Below, one piece after another: positions 1 through 10,657 of a stretch of 64,000 nt of DNA (position 1 is the stretch's first letter; each line of letters opens with the position of its first letter). Below the pieces are notes generated by a model, which saw only the letters and a list, made by a program, of their open reading frames with translations, did no database searches and was not told the origin of the DNA. This DNA is from Flavobacteriaceae bacterium. Lineage in GTDB: Bacteria; Bacteroidota; Bacteroidia; Flavobacteriales; Flavobacteriaceae. The translations under genes were made by a program, and so were the position numbers. The stretch is taken from contig JAPOSZ010000018.1 in the NCBI GenBank assembly GCA_026709415.1, forward strand, positions 1 to 64,000, read 5' to 3'.

Positions 1-45
1 TTGGATTGATAAGATTTGAAGTGATTCATCACGCGTACCATAGAC

Positions 46-453
46 AAAAACAAAACAATAAAAACAAATTGTCAAATAAAAAGAAGGGAATTTTCGACCA
101 AATCCTCTATCTTAGCGGAAAGCCGAAATTTTAGTGCAAAGGTCTCTAAGATTAATAAGTATATCGAAAAAACAGAAATCATCATTAGAGAAGCGTTGCC
201 AAGAAAGTTGGATATTAAACACATGACAAATATTTTGTATTCTCAACCTTATTGCAAACCAAAATTTTTAATTGGTTCAATGATAAAGGATAGAAGAACA
301 GCGATGAAGCACTTAAACACATTAACCAAATTGGGATTACTCAGAAAAGAAAAAATAAGTAACGAATATCTTTATTTAAATCTCCCGCTTGTTTCATGTT
401 TAAAATCTGAAAATCTAGATTTTAATATGAAAACTATTTTGAACAACATATAA
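46..453 (+). pseudogene. C-terminal remnant of a Fic-family protein (winged-helix tail)
   Basis: The reading frame that ends at 453 stays open back to about position 46, before the first ATG-type start near 196, so the visible ORF is the tail of a longer protein. The block with LPRKLD, SQPYCK and then TAMKHLNTLTKLGLL is the winged-helix tail found after the Fic AMP-transferase domain in many bacterial Fic proteins. The Fic catalytic motif (HPFxxGNGR) is absent, and stop codons occur in this frame before position 46, so the enzyme core is missing. I read it as a truncated remnant; a small stand-alone DNA-binding protein starting at 196 is possible but less likely. Confidence 0.5.
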
Positions 454-704
454 TCTTAATAAGGTCACGTGGTAATTTCATTCTTGACTTCGACGATTTT
501 GGTGTATAATGGTTCGATTATCAATTGGCGTTTTTTCAGTTTAAGGATTTTTCTCTAAATCAAGCCGTTTTTACTTGGTATTATTGGTTTGGGAAACAGG
601 CTGTTTTGATGCCTTAAATGGTTGGTTTCTTCATGCCAATATTCTGATAATATCGAATAAATTCCGTTATGGTTTATTGATTTAGAAAATGCCTACAAGG
701 TGGA

Positions 705-1358
705 CTATGAATTTTTCAAGTCGAGGATGGTCTTTTGAGGGTCAGAAGACGAAAAGACATGACTGCCAGCGACAAGGACGTCAGCGCCTGATTTCAGCAA
801 TTTTCCAGCATTTTTATCGGTAACCCCACCATCGATTTCAATAAGCGTAGATGATCCGTATTTAGCTGTTAAAGATTTGGTTTGTTGCACTTTTTGGTAA
901 GTAGATTCAATAAATTTTTGTCCTCCAAAACCAGGATTCACGCTCATTAAACAGACTAAATCAATTTCTGTAATAATATCTTCCAATAAAGAAACTTTGG
1001 TATGTGGATTGAGCGCCACCCCTGCATATACACCCCTAGAAGAAATGTAATTGATGGTTCTATGTAGGTGAGTGCACGCTTCATAATGAACAGTCAAAAC
1101 CAAAGGCTCTAAATCAAGAAATAAGTCCAAATATCGATCTGGATCGATAATCATCAAATGAATATCAAGCGGTTTTTTTGCTTCTTTGGCAATGGCTTTT
1201 ACGACCGGTGTTCCAAATGAAAGATTGGGAACAAAAACACCATCCATAATGTCAAGATGAAACCAATCAGCTTTTGATTTATTGACCATTTCACACTCTT
1301 GTTTGAGCCATCCAAAATCAGCGGCTAGAATGGAAGGGGCAATAAGTGGTGTAGCCAT
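705..1358 (-). CDS. rpe: Ribulose-phosphate 3-epimerase
   Basis: Interconverts ribulose-5-phosphate and xylulose-5-phosphate in the pentose phosphate pathway; cytosolic TIM barrel with a metal at the active site. The 217 aa are full length. Family signatures are visible in order: APSILAADF at the N-terminus, FHLDIMDG and DIHLMI carrying metal and catalytic residues, MSVNPGFGGQ as the phosphate-binding loop, and EIDGGV with the second catalytic Asp. It lies 46 bp downstream of pnp on the same strand, so the two are probably co-transcribed. In many Bacteroidota rpoD sits in this neighbourhood; here it is absent and found near 58.1 kb. Confidence 0.95.
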   Translation of the reverse strand: MATPLIAPSILAADFGWLKQECEMVNKSKADWFHLDIMDGVFVPNLSFGTPVVKAIAKEAKKPLDIHLMIIDPDRYLDLFLDLEPLVLTVHYEACTHLHRTINYISSRGVYAGVALNPHTKVSLLEDIITEIDLVCLMSVNPGFGGQKFIESTYQKVQQTKSLTAKYGSSTLIEIDGGVTDKNAGKLLKSGADVLVAGSHVFSSSDPQKTILDLKNS

Positions 1359-1404
1359 TTTGGGAAATTAGAGGGATGTCATGGGAGGCAAGAAAATCGA
1401 ACAG

Positions 1405-3633
1405 TTATGATTCACTTTTCGAAGGTTTTCGAAACTTTCTAAAATTTTTATTAGGCCTTTTATTTTGATGACTGAATTTAGATGAATTTGAATTTGAACG
1501 TTGATGGGGTTTATGAGGTTGATAGCCCTCAGGTTTTGGAAGTAATACTCTCCTAGAGACTTTCATCTTTTTTGTTCGAGAATCAATGCCTAAATATTTG
1601 ACGTCAACTTCTTGACCAATTTCAAGTACGGAATGAACATCATGGACTTTCCCCCACTTTAATTCAGAGATATGCAACAAAACTTCATTTCCTGGGACAA
1701 ATTCGACAACGGCCCCAAAATCGACGATTTTAATAACCTTTACTGTATAGACTTCGCCTTGTTTTGGAACAAAAATGATATTTTCAATTTTCTTAATGGC
1801 TAAATCGATTTTTTCTTGATTGACTCCTAGAATTTCAACAATACCTTGCTCATCAACTTCTTCGATAACAATGGTTGTTTCAGTTTCTTTTTGAATCTCT
1901 TGAATCACTTTTCCACTAGGACCGATAATAGCTCCTATGAAATCAGCTGGCACCGTTATTTTAATGATTTTGGGGGCATGAGGTTTAATATTTTCTCTAG
2001 GCTTATCAATGACTTGATTCATGAGCTTGAGAATGTGTAACCGGCCAATTCTAGCTTGCTCAAGCGCCTGCTGGAGCACTTCAAAACTCAACCCTTCTAT
2101 CTTGATATCCATTTGGCAAGCGGTGATTCCATTGGCCGTTCCAGTCACTTTAAAATCCATATCTCCCAAGTGATCTTCATCACCGATGATGTCGGAAAGA
2201 ACGATGAAATCATCGTTGTTACTCACCAAACCCATGGCGATTCCGGAAACCGTTTTATCGATTTGAATTCCGGCATCCATCAATGCCATCGATGAAGCAC
2301 AAACGGTGGCCATCGATGAAGATCCATTGGATTCTAAAATATCGGAAACCACTCGGATGGTATAAGGACATTCTTGAGGAATTAAATTTTTTAATGCTCT
2401 TTGGGCTAGATTTCCATGGCCAACTTCTCTTCTTGAAGTTCCCCTTATGGGTCTGGCTTCTCCAGTAGAAAAAGGGGGAAAATTGTAATGCAAATAAAAT
2501 TTCTCCTCACTTTGTAAAGTCGGTATATCGATGACATTGGCTTCTCGGGAGGTGCCCAAAGTCGTCGTGGCGAGAGCTTGAGTTTCACCTCGAGAAAAAA
2601 TAGCCGAACCATGAGTGCCATACAAATAATCGACTTCACACCAGATATCTCTTATATCGGTTGATTTCCGACCATCAAGTCGTTTTCCTTTCTTCAACAT
2701 GAGATCCCGGACGGCCTTTTTCTTCACTTCTTTGAGGTAGTGGCTAAACTGTTTGGTTTTTTCTTCAATTTCTTCCGGATCAAATTTTGACAGATAATCC
2801 TCTTTGGCTAGCTCGAAAAATTCAGAACGTTCTTTTTTAGTATAACCTTTTGAAGCTATTTTGTAATATTTGTCATAAAGTGATTGATTGATATCAGATT
2901 CCAGATCTTTATCTTCTTCAAATCGTTCATACTCGCGGGTGGGTTTTTCACCAACTTTTTTGACAAGAGCATTTTGAGCTTCGATATGGGTTTTGATGGC
3001 TTGATGTCCAAAATCAATCGCCCCAATCATTTCGGCTTCAGAAATCTCTTTGAATTCTCCTTCAACCATCATGACCGAATCTTGACTAGCTCCGACAATG
3101 ATATCGATATCTGAATCAGCCAGCTGTGATTTACTCGGGTTGAGAACATATTGACCGTCAATCCGTCCCACCCGAACTTCTGATACGCGATCCGCAAAAG
3201 GAATATCAGAAAGAGCAATGGCCGTTGAAGCGGCTAATCCAGCTAAAAAGTCAGGGATCACTTCATCATCATGAGACATCAATTGAATCATCACTTGAGT
3301 TTCTGCATGATAATCCCATGGAAATAATGGTCGTAACATCCGATCGACCAATCGCATGGTCAAAATTTCTTCCGTAGATGGACGGGCTTCCCTCTTAAAA
3401 AACCCACCAGGAAATCTACCCGCTGCGGCAAATTTTTCTCTATAATCAACCGTTAGTGGTAAAAAATCAACATCACTTTGTTCTTTTGAAGAAACTACCG
3501 TGGCCAGTAGGGTACAGTGTTTTAAGGTGACAACGACGGAACCATCGGCTTGTTTGGCCAGTTTTCCAGTTTCTAAAGTGATGACGTCACCATTGGGTTG
3601 TATAATTTCTTGTCGATGAGTTTTAGGAATCAT
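1405..3633 (-). CDS. pnp: Polyribonucleotide nucleotidyltransferase (PNPase)
   Basis: Phosphorolytic 3'-to-5' exoribonuclease of RNA turnover, a trimer in the cytosol. The 742 aa show the standard layout: first RNase PH domain (about 10-145, with [12 protein letters not shown]), a helical linker, second RNase PH domain (about 310-540, with [13 protein letters not shown]), a KH domain (about 565-625, with [14 protein letters not shown]) and an S1 domain (about 630-700). A basic, Ser/Asn-rich tail follows. The gene is 85 bp downstream of rpsO, the classic rpsO-pnp pairing, and 46 bp upstream of rpe. Several plus-strand ORFs inside it are antisense shadows. Confidence 0.97.
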   Translation of the reverse strand: MIPKTHRQEIIQPNGDVITLETGKLAKQADGSVVVTLKHCTLLATVVSSKEQSDVDFLPLTVDYREKFAAAGRFPGGFFKREARPSTEEILTMRLVDRMLRPLFPWDYHAETQVMIQLMSHDDEVIPDFLAGLAASTAIALSDIPFADRVSEVRVGRIDGQYVLNPSKSQLADSDIDIIVGASQDSVMMVEGEFKEISEAEMIGAIDFGHQAIKTHIEAQNALVKKVGEKPTREYERFEEDKDLESDINQSLYDKYYKIASKGYTKKERSEFFELAKEDYLSKFDPEEIEEKTKQFSHYLKEVKKKAVRDLMLKKGKRLDGRKSTDIRDIWCEVDYLYGTHGSAIFSRGETQALATTTLGTSREANVIDIPTLQSEEKFYLHYNFPPFSTGEARPIRGTSRREVGHGNLAQRALKNLIPQECPYTIRVVSDILESNGSSSMATVCASSMALMDAGIQIDKTVSGIAMGLVSNNDDFIVLSDIIGDEDHLGDMDFKVTGTANGITACQMDIKIEGLSFEVLQQALEQARIGRLHILKLMNQVIDKPRENIKPHAPKIIKITVPADFIGAIIGPSGKVIQEIQKETETTIVIEEVDEQGIVEILGVNQEKIDLAIKKIENIIFVPKQGEVYTVKVIKIVDFGAVVEFVPGNEVLLHISELKWGKVHDVHSVLEIGQEVDVKYLGIDSRTKKMKVSRRVLLPKPEGYQPHKPHQRSNSNSSKFSHQNKRPNKNFRKFRKPSKSES

Positions 3634-3718
3634 GTTGTGTTTTATTTAATCTCCAATGAGTTTATTTCTCAAAGGATTATTGTTAATAAGCAAGTGAAGG
3701 ATAGAAAACGATGAGTTT

Positions 3719-3988
3719 CTATTTTCGAAGTTTAAGTTGTTTAATGATGGTCCTGTATCGATTGATATCAACAGAAATCAAATAGTTCAATAATCTTCTT
3801 CTCTTGCCCACTAGTTTAATCAGGGAGCGTTTAGTATTGAAGTCCTTATGATTATTTTTTAGATGTTCAGAAAGCCGTTTAACTCTTTCGGTCATTATGG
3901 CTATCTGAACTTCTGAAACGCCAGTATTTGACTGGGATCCACCAAATTTTTTGTAAATCTTACTCTTTTCTTCTTTAGTCAGAGTCAT
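3719..3988 (-). CDS. rpsO: 30S ribosomal protein S15
   Basis: Binds the central domain of 16S rRNA early in 30S assembly. I start it at MTLTKEEKSK (89 aa, the usual S15 length). The longer frame reaching 4048 would run across the -7 promoter box at 4016-4023 and adds 20 residues unlike any S15. Conserved parts include the helix with KKFGGSQSNTG and VQIAIMTERV, and the C-terminal KRRRLLNYL. It is the first gene of the rpsO-pnp-rpe unit. Confidence 0.95.
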   Translation of the reverse strand: MTLTKEEKSKIYKKFGGSQSNTGVSEVQIAIMTERVKRLSEHLKNNHKDFNTKRSLIKLVGKRRRLLNYLISVDINRYRTIIKQLKLRK

Positions 3989-4015
3989 TGTATCTATGCT
4001 TACTTTTTTCGGAGG

Positions 4016-4023
4016 CAAATATA
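4016..4023 (-). promoter_or_regulatory. Bacteroidota -7 promoter box for rpsO
   Basis: Read on the minus strand the bases are TATATTTG, an exact match to the Bacteroidota -7 consensus TAnnTTTG. It lies 28 bp upstream of the chosen rpsO start, which is a normal spacing. I see no clear -33 TTG at the ideal distance. Confidence 0.55.
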
Positions 4024-4098
4024 GAAAAACTCCATCAGCTTCATACACATGACTTTATTCCCTAAAGGAGGGATCCTTTCAAATTTCAAAAAGATAAA

Positions 4099-4956
4099 TT
4101 ATTTTCTGATTTTACGATTTTGAATCAAATCCAAATACAAATTGATTTTGTTCTTGAGTTCGGGTCGAGTGACAATAAAATCAAGAAAGCCTTTATCTAG
4201 TTGAAACTCTGAAGTCTGAAAACCATTTGGGAGATCTTTTCCAACCGTATCTCGAACCACTCTGGGTCCGGCAAACGCTATCAGAGCATTAGGTTCTGCA
4301 ATATTGACATCACCAAGCATAGCAAAAGAAGCTGTCGTTCCTCCAGTGGTCGGATGAGTACATAAAGAAATATAAGGTATTCTAGCTTCCGCTAGTTCTA
4401 CAAGTTTGGCCGAGGTTTTGGCCATTTGCATCAGTGAAGTCGCTGATTCCATCATACGGGCTCCTCCAGACTTAGCAATCGAAACAAAAGGGAGTTTATT
4501 GGCGATACTATAATCTACTGCACGAGAAAATTTTTCCCCAACAACGGAACCCATAGAACCACCAATAAATTCGAAATCCATGGCGGCGATCACTATCGGT
4601 TCTCCTTTCGATAAACCAACGGCAACTCGGATGGCATCATCTAAACCAGTACTTTTGATGGCTGCTTTTAAACGTTCTTCATAAGTTTTTCGATCAGAAA
4701 AATTTAAAAAATCAGTCGGTTTGACCTCGGAAAACAACTCCTCAAAAGTTCCATCATCAAACAGGTATTGAAAATACTTAGCACTACCAATGGGCATATG
4801 ATGACCATCTTCCTTAGAGACATAATAATTTTTACTAAGCTCTTCTTTAGTTACAATTTTCCCAGACGGGGTTTTATACCATTGACCATCAGGAATAATT
4901 TTCTTTTCTTCAGTTTTAGTTGTGATTCCTTTTAATGTTCTTTTAAACCAAGACAT
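4099..4956 (-). CDS. accD: Acetyl-CoA carboxylase carboxyltransferase subunit beta
   Basis: Beta half of the carboxyltransferase that makes malonyl-CoA for fatty acid synthesis, acting with AccA in the cytosol. The 285 aa carry the crotonase-like core with [24 protein letters not shown] and [17 protein letters not shown]. The N-terminal zinc ribbon of E. coli AccD is present only as a fold: where four cysteines are expected the sequence reads KTPSGK and VSKEDGHH, with none. Cys-free AccD is usual in Bacteroidota, so this is a lineage mark rather than damage. It lies between fbaA and rpsO on the same strand. Confidence 0.95.
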   Translation of the reverse strand: MSWFKRTLKGITTKTEEKKIIPDGQWYKTPSGKIVTKEELSKNYYVSKEDGHHMPIGSAKYFQYLFDDGTFEELFSEVKPTDFLNFSDRKTYEERLKAAIKSTGLDDAIRVAVGLSKGEPIVIAAMDFEFIGGSMGSVVGEKFSRAVDYSIANKLPFVSIAKSGGARMMESATSLMQMAKTSAKLVELAEARIPYISLCTHPTTGGTTASFAMLGDVNIAEPNALIAFAGPRVVRDTVGKDLPNGFQTSEFQLDKGFLDFIVTRPELKNKINLYLDLIQNRKIRK

Positions 4957-5001
4957 CGTTTAGAATTAAATAAATTGTAGAATAAACGCTATTGAATTCT
5001 C

Positions 5002-6069
5002 TTAAAGAGTATTGACATTATTGAGCGTTGTAAAAGCTTGAGATAATCGATCTCTAAAAGAAATCTCACCATATCGCAACCAACTTCTGGGATCATAATA
5101 TTTTTTATTGGGTGAGTTTTCACCATCTGGATTCCCAATTTGAGATTTTAAATAGGGAGCTTTGTCATTAAAGTAATCCCGAACTCCAGTCATAAAGGCA
5201 TACTGTAAATCAGTATCGATATTCATTTTAATCACACCATATCCAATGGCTTCTTTGATTTCTTCAGAAGTAGAGCCCGAACCGCCATGGAATACAAAAT
5301 CGATATGATTTTTTGGTAGATTTAGTTTTTCGGAAAGATACTGTTGAGAATTTTTTAAGATTTCAGGTTTCAAGACCACATTGCCCGGTTTGTAAACCCC
5401 ATGAACATTACCAAAAGAAGCGGCAATGATGAATTGATCACTAATCTGGCTGAGTTCGGAATAAGCATATGCCACTTCTGAGGGTTGTGTATATAGTTTT
5501 GAAGAATCCACATCTGAATTGTCAATCCCATCTTCTTCACCGCCTGTGACTCCTAATTCAATTTCTAGCGTCATTCCCATTTTGGTCATTCGTTTAAAAT
5601 ATTCTTTACAAATAGAAATATTTTCTTCAAGCGGTTCCGCCGATAAATCAATCATGTGAGAAGAAAATAGAGGTTCTCCAGTAGCGGCATAATAATCTTC
5701 ATTGGCTCTAATCAAACCATCTAACCATGGAAGTAGTTTTTTGGGACAATGGTCAGTATGCAAAATCACGGTGGCACCATAAGTTTTCGCCAGTGTTCGG
5801 ACTACTTGGGCCCCGGCGATGGCGCCAGAAATGGTGGCTTGTTCATTGGTATTAGACAAGCCTTTCCCTGCCATAGAATAAGACCCCCCGTGAGAAAACT
5901 GAATGATGGCCGGACTATTGATGACAGAGGCTGTTTCTAATACAGCATTAATGGAATTACTCCCAACGACATTAACGGCTGGCAATGCAAAGTGATTGGC
6001 TTTTGCTAGTTGAAAAATTTTTTGCACTTCTTTTCCTGTGACTACACCAGTTGATATCGTTTCAACCAT
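5002..6069 (-). CDS. fbaA: Class II fructose-bisphosphate aldolase
   Basis: Zinc-dependent cleavage of fructose-1,6-bisphosphate to glyceraldehyde-3-phosphate and dihydroxyacetone phosphate in glycolysis and gluconeogenesis. About 355 aa, the long E. coli FbaA type. Visible signatures are HTDHCPKK (catalytic Asp and zinc His), ELGVTGGEEDG, SFGNVHGVY, VFHGGSGS and MNIDTDLQ. I start at MVETIST; the in-frame Met six codons earlier (6087) overlaps the likely -7 box at 6085-6092 and so should lie before the transcription start. It sits 45 bp upstream of accD. Confidence 0.94.
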   Translation of the reverse strand: MVETISTGVVTGKEVQKIFQLAKANHFALPAVNVVGSNSINAVLETASVINSPAIIQFSHGGSYSMAGKGLSNTNEQATISGAIAGAQVVRTLAKTYGATVILHTDHCPKKLLPWLDGLIRANEDYYAATGEPLFSSHMIDLSAEPLEENISICKEYFKRMTKMGMTLEIELGVTGGEEDGIDNSDVDSSKLYTQPSEVAYAYSELSQISDQFIIAASFGNVHGVYKPGNVVLKPEILKNSQQYLSEKLNLPKNHIDFVFHGGSGSTSEEIKEAIGYGVIKMNIDTDLQYAFMTGVRDYFNDKAPYLKSQIGNPDGENSPNKKYYDPRSWLRYGEISFRDRLSQAFTTLNNVNTL

Positions 6070-6084
6070 TTGAATATTTTTGAG

Positions 6085-6092
6085 CAAAGTTA
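6085..6092 (-). promoter_or_regulatory. Putative -7 promoter box for fbaA
   Basis: Minus-strand TAACTTTG matches TAnnTTTG. A transcript starting about 7 bp downstream would begin only some 9 nt before the chosen fbaA ATG, a very short leader, so the match could be fortuitous. Confidence 0.35.
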
Positions 6093-6214
6093 AAAAGTTT
6101 TGAATCAGTTGATTTTGAGTTAAATCGAAAGATCCCTCAAAACCTGTGTTTTAAAATCCTCTGTAAAAATCATTAGTGATGATGGGGATCTATTATTAAG
6201 TAACTGGTCATAAA

Positions 6215-7705
6215 ATGAGTGGAAAGTGTTGTTTTTTTACGATATCCGTCATATATGCCATGCTCTTTTTATACTCTTGTGACGATAGTTCTCCCACGCT
6301 TCCAGATACCCTTTCTCCTCCTCAAAGAGTAACTTTCTTGGTTTCTACTTCAGCCAGTGAAGGGGGTTTGATTACTCCAAATCAAACCATCCAAAGCGGC
6401 CGACTAGTCTCCATCGTAGCCACTCCTGATGAGGCGTATCAATTAAAGGAGTGGAAAGGAAATTGTGGAAGTTTTAGCAAAGATCATTTGGAGGTTAGTT
6501 TCATACCATCAGGAGATTGTGAAATAGAAGCGATATTTGAAAAAATGAAAGACCCCACGACTCCTATTCAAACAGAAGGATTTACCACCGACAAAAATAA
6601 AACTCGAATCGCTCTATTGGTCATCGACTTTCCCGATACTAGTAGCCGCGCCGAGTTTCCAACAGTTTCTGAAATTGAAAAGGCTTTAGAAGAAGGGGTG
6701 GCACTCGATTTTTTTAAAACCAATTCATACGGCCGTTTCGAATATGAAATCAGTGGTTTTGGTCCATTCAACCATGAAAAAAACTATGTGGATTTAGAAG
6801 ATATCGGGGATGTGCTTAATACACAATCCATTCAAATCAATGGGTTTAAAGAAGATGATTTTGATGTATTTGCATTGATTCCAAGAACCGACAAAAAATA
6901 TGACGGTGCCGCTGCGGCTCCATTTTGGAACTTGTCTGTGAATGGTCATTTGGTTGGTAATAAAAAGTGGAAACTTGTTAATCCCCTTTTCATCGGTGAT
7001 TTTTCAAATGCATTCGTGCAAAAAGATTTTTTTGTTGAGAGTTACCCATTGACCATCTTCGAAAGAATTTTTATTCATGAACTCATCCATTGCTTGGATA
7101 TCGGTACCCATGCTAAATCAAAAACGAATGGCGAATATTACCATTACCAACCCGAAATCCCAAATAACGGAGAAAATCTTAGTTTGGATTATGGAAATCA
7201 ATTCGATATCATGGGAGGGAACAATTATGGGTACAATTTGAATGTGGCATTTCGAGATCAACTTTCTTGGCTTTCGACGACTCAAAAAACAACCATAATG
7301 GAAGTTGGTAGACATTCAGTAACTGTTTATCCCATCAATGACTCAGAAAATGTTGTTGCCGTAACCATTAAAACACCCCATGGAGATCGATATTACATCG
7401 AGTATCGGGATTTTGATTTTTGGGATCAAAGATCACATCTTACAGACAGTCATTCCATCATGTCGAACAATAGCCAAGGGATCATGGTCAACTGGTTGGA
7501 TTCTTGGGGCACTCCTCACCTGATCGATATGAGCCCCTCTCCTAATTATACTTATCAAGGAGATCATTTTGACATCGGATCTCCTGATGTTCGTGATGTC
7601 GTATTGAAACCAGGAATGACCTATGATTCTCCTTCAGTCAAGTTGTCCAATGTCGTAGCAAATACCGATAAGTCATATACATTCACTGTTGATGTGAAAC
7701 CATAA
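6215..7705 (+). CDS. Secreted lipoprotein zinc peptidase, M6/M11-like
   Basis: 496 aa with a lipoprotein signal (hydrophobic stretch ending at LFLYSC, Cys about residue 22), so probably anchored in an outer membrane leaflet. Residues about 38-110 resemble a divergent InlB B-repeat or bacterial Ig-like module (EGGLITPN, ATPDEAYQLKEWKGNC). The catalytic part contains HELIHCLDIGTHA, an HExxHxxxxxH zinc site, followed by a Met-turn-like FDIMGG; both are typical of the M6/M11 (gametolysin-like) clan. The start is the first ATG with the signal peptide. It is a lone plus-strand gene, divergent from fbaA and convergent with tamL. The substrate is unknown. Confidence 0.75.
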   Translation: MSGKCCFFTISVIYAMLFLYSCDDSSPTLPDTLSPPQRVTFLVSTSASEGGLITPNQTIQSGRLVSIVATPDEAYQLKEWKGNCGSFSKDHLEVSFIPSGDCEIEAIFEKMKDPTTPIQTEGFTTDKNKTRIALLVIDFPDTSSRAEFPTVSEIEKALEEGVALDFFKTNSYGRFEYEISGFGPFNHEKNYVDLEDIGDVLNTQSIQINGFKEDDFDVFALIPRTDKKYDGAAAAPFWNLSVNGHLVGNKKWKLVNPLFIGDFSNAFVQKDFFVESYPLTIFERIFIHELIHCLDIGTHAKSKTNGEYYHYQPEIPNNGENLSLDYGNQFDIMGGNNYGYNLNVAFRDQLSWLSTTQKTTIMEVGRHSVTVYPINDSENVVAVTIKTPHGDRYYIEYRDFDFWDQRSHLTDSHSIMSNNSQGIMVNWLDSWGTPHLIDMSPSPNYTYQGDHFDIGSPDVRDVVLKPGMTYDSPSVKLSNVVANTDKSYTFTVDVKP

Positions 7706-7781
7706 ATTATCTAACACACATGAAAGCCATTTCGTCATGGATAGATTAAGGGTAAGCTCATCAATAGTTCACAAGATCAAA

Positions 7782-10346
7782 TCAAAAGGGATAATTGATG
7801 CCAATATTGAAGACCGCTTGATCAAGAGATAATCCACTCCACCAACGTTGACCGATATCTTGTGCTGGATCATGGGCTTTAAATCCAGTATCCAATCGAA
7901 GCACAAAAAACCGAAAGTCATACCTCAATCCAAGCCCAACCCCCACCGCTAATTCTGATAAATCGGAGAAGCCATCGAATCGTAGAGAGGGATCATCCAC
8001 ATCATCTAATGTGTTCCATATATTGCCGACATCTAGAAAAAAGGCCCCATGGAGTCCCCCCAAGATGGGATATCGATATTCTAAACTAGAAAACAATTTA
8101 AAATTAGCTTCATTCAATTCTTGCTGAGTTTGGTTTGTTCCGGGCCCCAAAGAATAGACTCGCCAAGCTCTATTATCATTAGTTCCACCGGCAAAATAAG
8201 ATTCAGCAAATGGAATATTATTAGAGTTTCCAAAAGGGATGGCGATACCATTGAAAAGTCTCAATGCAAGTACTTGTCTAGAACCCAAAGACCATCTTTT
8301 GACCACATCCAATTCAATTTTGATGAACTGAGAAGGTTCTACACCTCCCCATTCGTATTTTCCTTGATCATTGATTGAATTTCGCCTATTTCTTAGGACG
8401 ATATCATTTAAAATGGTCCCGACCCAATCTAAGCCACCTCTTATTTGGAAAAAATGCTCATCCGCGAAATTTTCTTGAGTGGAATAATTAATATTTAATG
8501 ACGATCCAAGAATCAAATTATTTGAAACCAATCGATCATACCGTTCTTTTAGGTTATTTAAAACTCGAAAGTGATTATCTCTAAAAAAAGACTCCATGGA
8601 TGGGTTCGTAGAGGTGTTTAAAAACCCCAACACCCCCCGAGGAATTTCTAAATCACCACCTTGGTTTTTATATTCTGAAAAATCATCATAGCTTTCTGCA
8701 ATGGCATTAACTCTTTGATAGGTGTTCGTATAAACATTGAAAAAATTATCAATATTTTGGTTATTGACATATTCAAAATCCAGTAAAGAAAAACTAATAC
8801 TTGTATTTGAATTTGGATTCCATTGAAAAGAATAAACCGCATCATAAAACTGTTTATCAAGTCCTATATTCCTCTGAATCGAAGTGCCAAACAAAATATT
8901 AGTTTGAGGTAACATTTTTGGAGGGATCAACCGATTAAACCGAATCGGAAAAAATATCCGAGGGATTTCCATGGATAAATTCGCCCCAACTTCATAAAGA
9001 TTAAAAAATTCATCACTTGGAGTAGGGATGTCACTCGATGAGCCAATGGTATTATCAAAACTCAATCGTAAAATTTCAGCCCCACGAAATACATTTCTCA
9101 CTTCAAAAGAGACAATAGAACCTATTCCAAAATCTTGAACTTGTGAAGTTGATACATCGAATTCAATTCCGAGCCGGAATCGATCTTTTGGTGTTAAATT
9201 AATTGATGAAATTAAACTTCGTTCTTTGTTTGGATCGGGAATAAAATCAATCCGTGGGTATTTGAAATTTTCAAGTGAGGTATAGTATCTTAAAGTTTCA
9301 TTCCTATCGACATCTCTGTAAAGGCTATCGAGTTTTATTTCAATTCCTCTTGTGAGAGTACTTGGTTTGTATTTTAGTTTTCCTCTCGAGTAAATAGTAA
9401 AATCACCATATTCTAAACTATTTAAGTCCTCAGATGTCCCAATGGCCGAGTCCACCCTGTTGATGTAGACATCGATTTTACCAATTTTATAGGGGACATA
9501 TGGTTCTAAGAGGTAGTCCGAAAAATTGGAAGCTCTTTTTTGAAACCCTCCGAGATCAATTTTTAAAGGCAGATACAATTCATGATTTAAACTATCAATC
9601 CCCAATTCAAACCGGATGCTATTTTGTTGATAATTATAAACGCCATTATTTCTTAAATAATTGACAATACGACGTCTTTCTTCTTGCAAATCTGAAAACC
9701 GAAGAGGATCTCCTTTTTTAATCAGCGATAAATCCGATGAATGTTTTAATAGCGTATCTAATTCAGGAGAAATCGACTGATAATCAACGGCATCGAGAAA
9801 GTACTGATCATTCGTATGGACGATAAAATTTAAGTTGGCTTTGCTGGTATCAAATGGCTGAATCGTATAGGATACTTCAGCGTCTAAAAATCCATAATTA
9901 TTATAATAAGCGCGAATTTCTTCTCGAATATATTCTAAAGATAAACTATCTATTAGTTTGGGAGCTTCACCGGCATTTTTTAGCCAGTTGTTGAATGAAG
10001 ATTTATAGTTTTTTATTGTTTCAACTTGTTTAGGCGAAATCAGACGATGAACCCTGTTCAATCTTTTGGGTCTTTTGTTCAACCAAGATTCGAATTTCTC
10101 ATCTGAATTAGTAGAGGCTAAATTGTATAGGTGAAGCCCAAAAGGAATATTTAAAAACCGTTTATTGGGGGCATTAACCGATAAATCAATAGGATCATGA
10201 TTTTTAACCGTTTGATTATCAACAACCAATGATTGATTCATAATTAATAATTGATCCTCAGATAAATGTTTGGTAACGCTACAATTACTGATAATTAAAA
10301 CGATGGTTATCACACCTATTTTGCCAATAATTCGAAAGCTAAACAC
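7782..10346 (-). CDS. tamL: TamL-type BamA/TamA-family outer membrane lipoprotein
   Basis: 854 aa. The N-terminus has a signal with lipobox IISNC (Cys about 22), then an N-terminal half with POTRA-like repeats (FLDAEVSYTI, DPLRFSDLQEERRRI) and a C-terminal Omp85 beta-barrel with an end typical of the family (GLGLRYDFRFF, FRLDTGFKAHDP-like region, terminal aromatic). A lipidated TamA is the Bacteroidota-specific TamL, involved in outer-membrane protein or lipid assembly with TamB. The TrmH methyltransferase and PorT-like genes next to it are its usual neighbours in this phylum. The 70-aa ORFs inside it are shadows. Confidence 0.85.
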   Translation of the reverse strand: MFSFRIIGKIGVITIVLIISNCSVTKHLSEDQLLIMNQSLVVDNQTVKNHDPIDLSVNAPNKRFLNIPFGLHLYNLASTNSDEKFESWLNKRPKRLNRVHRLISPKQVETIKNYKSSFNNWLKNAGEAPKLIDSLSLEYIREEIRAYYNNYGFLDAEVSYTIQPFDTSKANLNFIVHTNDQYFLDAVDYQSISPELDTLLKHSSDLSLIKKGDPLRFSDLQEERRRIVNYLRNNGVYNYQQNSIRFELGIDSLNHELYLPLKIDLGGFQKRASNFSDYLLEPYVPYKIGKIDVYINRVDSAIGTSEDLNSLEYGDFTIYSRGKLKYKPSTLTRGIEIKLDSLYRDVDRNETLRYYTSLENFKYPRIDFIPDPNKERSLISSINLTPKDRFRLGIEFDVSTSQVQDFGIGSIVSFEVRNVFRGAEILRLSFDNTIGSSSDIPTPSDEFFNLYEVGANLSMEIPRIFFPIRFNRLIPPKMLPQTNILFGTSIQRNIGLDKQFYDAVYSFQWNPNSNTSISFSLLDFEYVNNQNIDNFFNVYTNTYQRVNAIAESYDDFSEYKNQGGDLEIPRGVLGFLNTSTNPSMESFFRDNHFRVLNNLKERYDRLVSNNLILGSSLNINYSTQENFADEHFFQIRGGLDWVGTILNDIVLRNRRNSINDQGKYEWGGVEPSQFIKIELDVVKRWSLGSRQVLALRLFNGIAIPFGNSNNIPFAESYFAGGTNDNRAWRVYSLGPGTNQTQQELNEANFKLFSSLEYRYPILGGLHGAFFLDVGNIWNTLDDVDDPSLRFDGFSDLSELAVGVGLGLRYDFRFFVLRLDTGFKAHDPAQDIGQRWWSGLSLDQAVFNIGINYPF

Positions 10347-10657
10347 CTATAAATTGAATAAAAATTCTGTCTCAATCATATTATCAACTAGATTGCAAAA
10401 TTCCAGTCACGTTAGTGTCGATCTGTCGATAATTTAGCAATATTAAAACGGAAAAGGGAATTTATATTATAAACGCATCGATTGTACATTCCTTATCTGG
10501 AAGTTACGGTGATTTTCCATCGACCAATAACCTATTCTATAAGTCTCCCCATTGTTCCAACTTTGCGTTTAAAACTAAAGATAATTGCAACTTTCTATGA
10601 TTAAAAGTTAACGATGCTAAGGTTTCAAAACAACTATTTCCAATCTAGCAAAAACAT
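10347..10657. other. Divergent intergenic region between tamL and the TrmH gene
   Basis: 311 bp, AT-rich, that must hold promoters for both divergent genes. I see no ORF, strong hairpin or exact TAnnTTTG box. Confidence 0.4.

Noticed and set aside
2056..3114. Long plus-strand ORFs inside pnp, and similar ones inside fusA, rplB and tamL
   Set aside because: Antisense shadows of conserved coding sequence.
4099..4956. Loss of the zinc cysteines in AccD as damage
   Set aside because: Cys-free AccD is usual in Bacteroidota, and the rest of the gene is intact.
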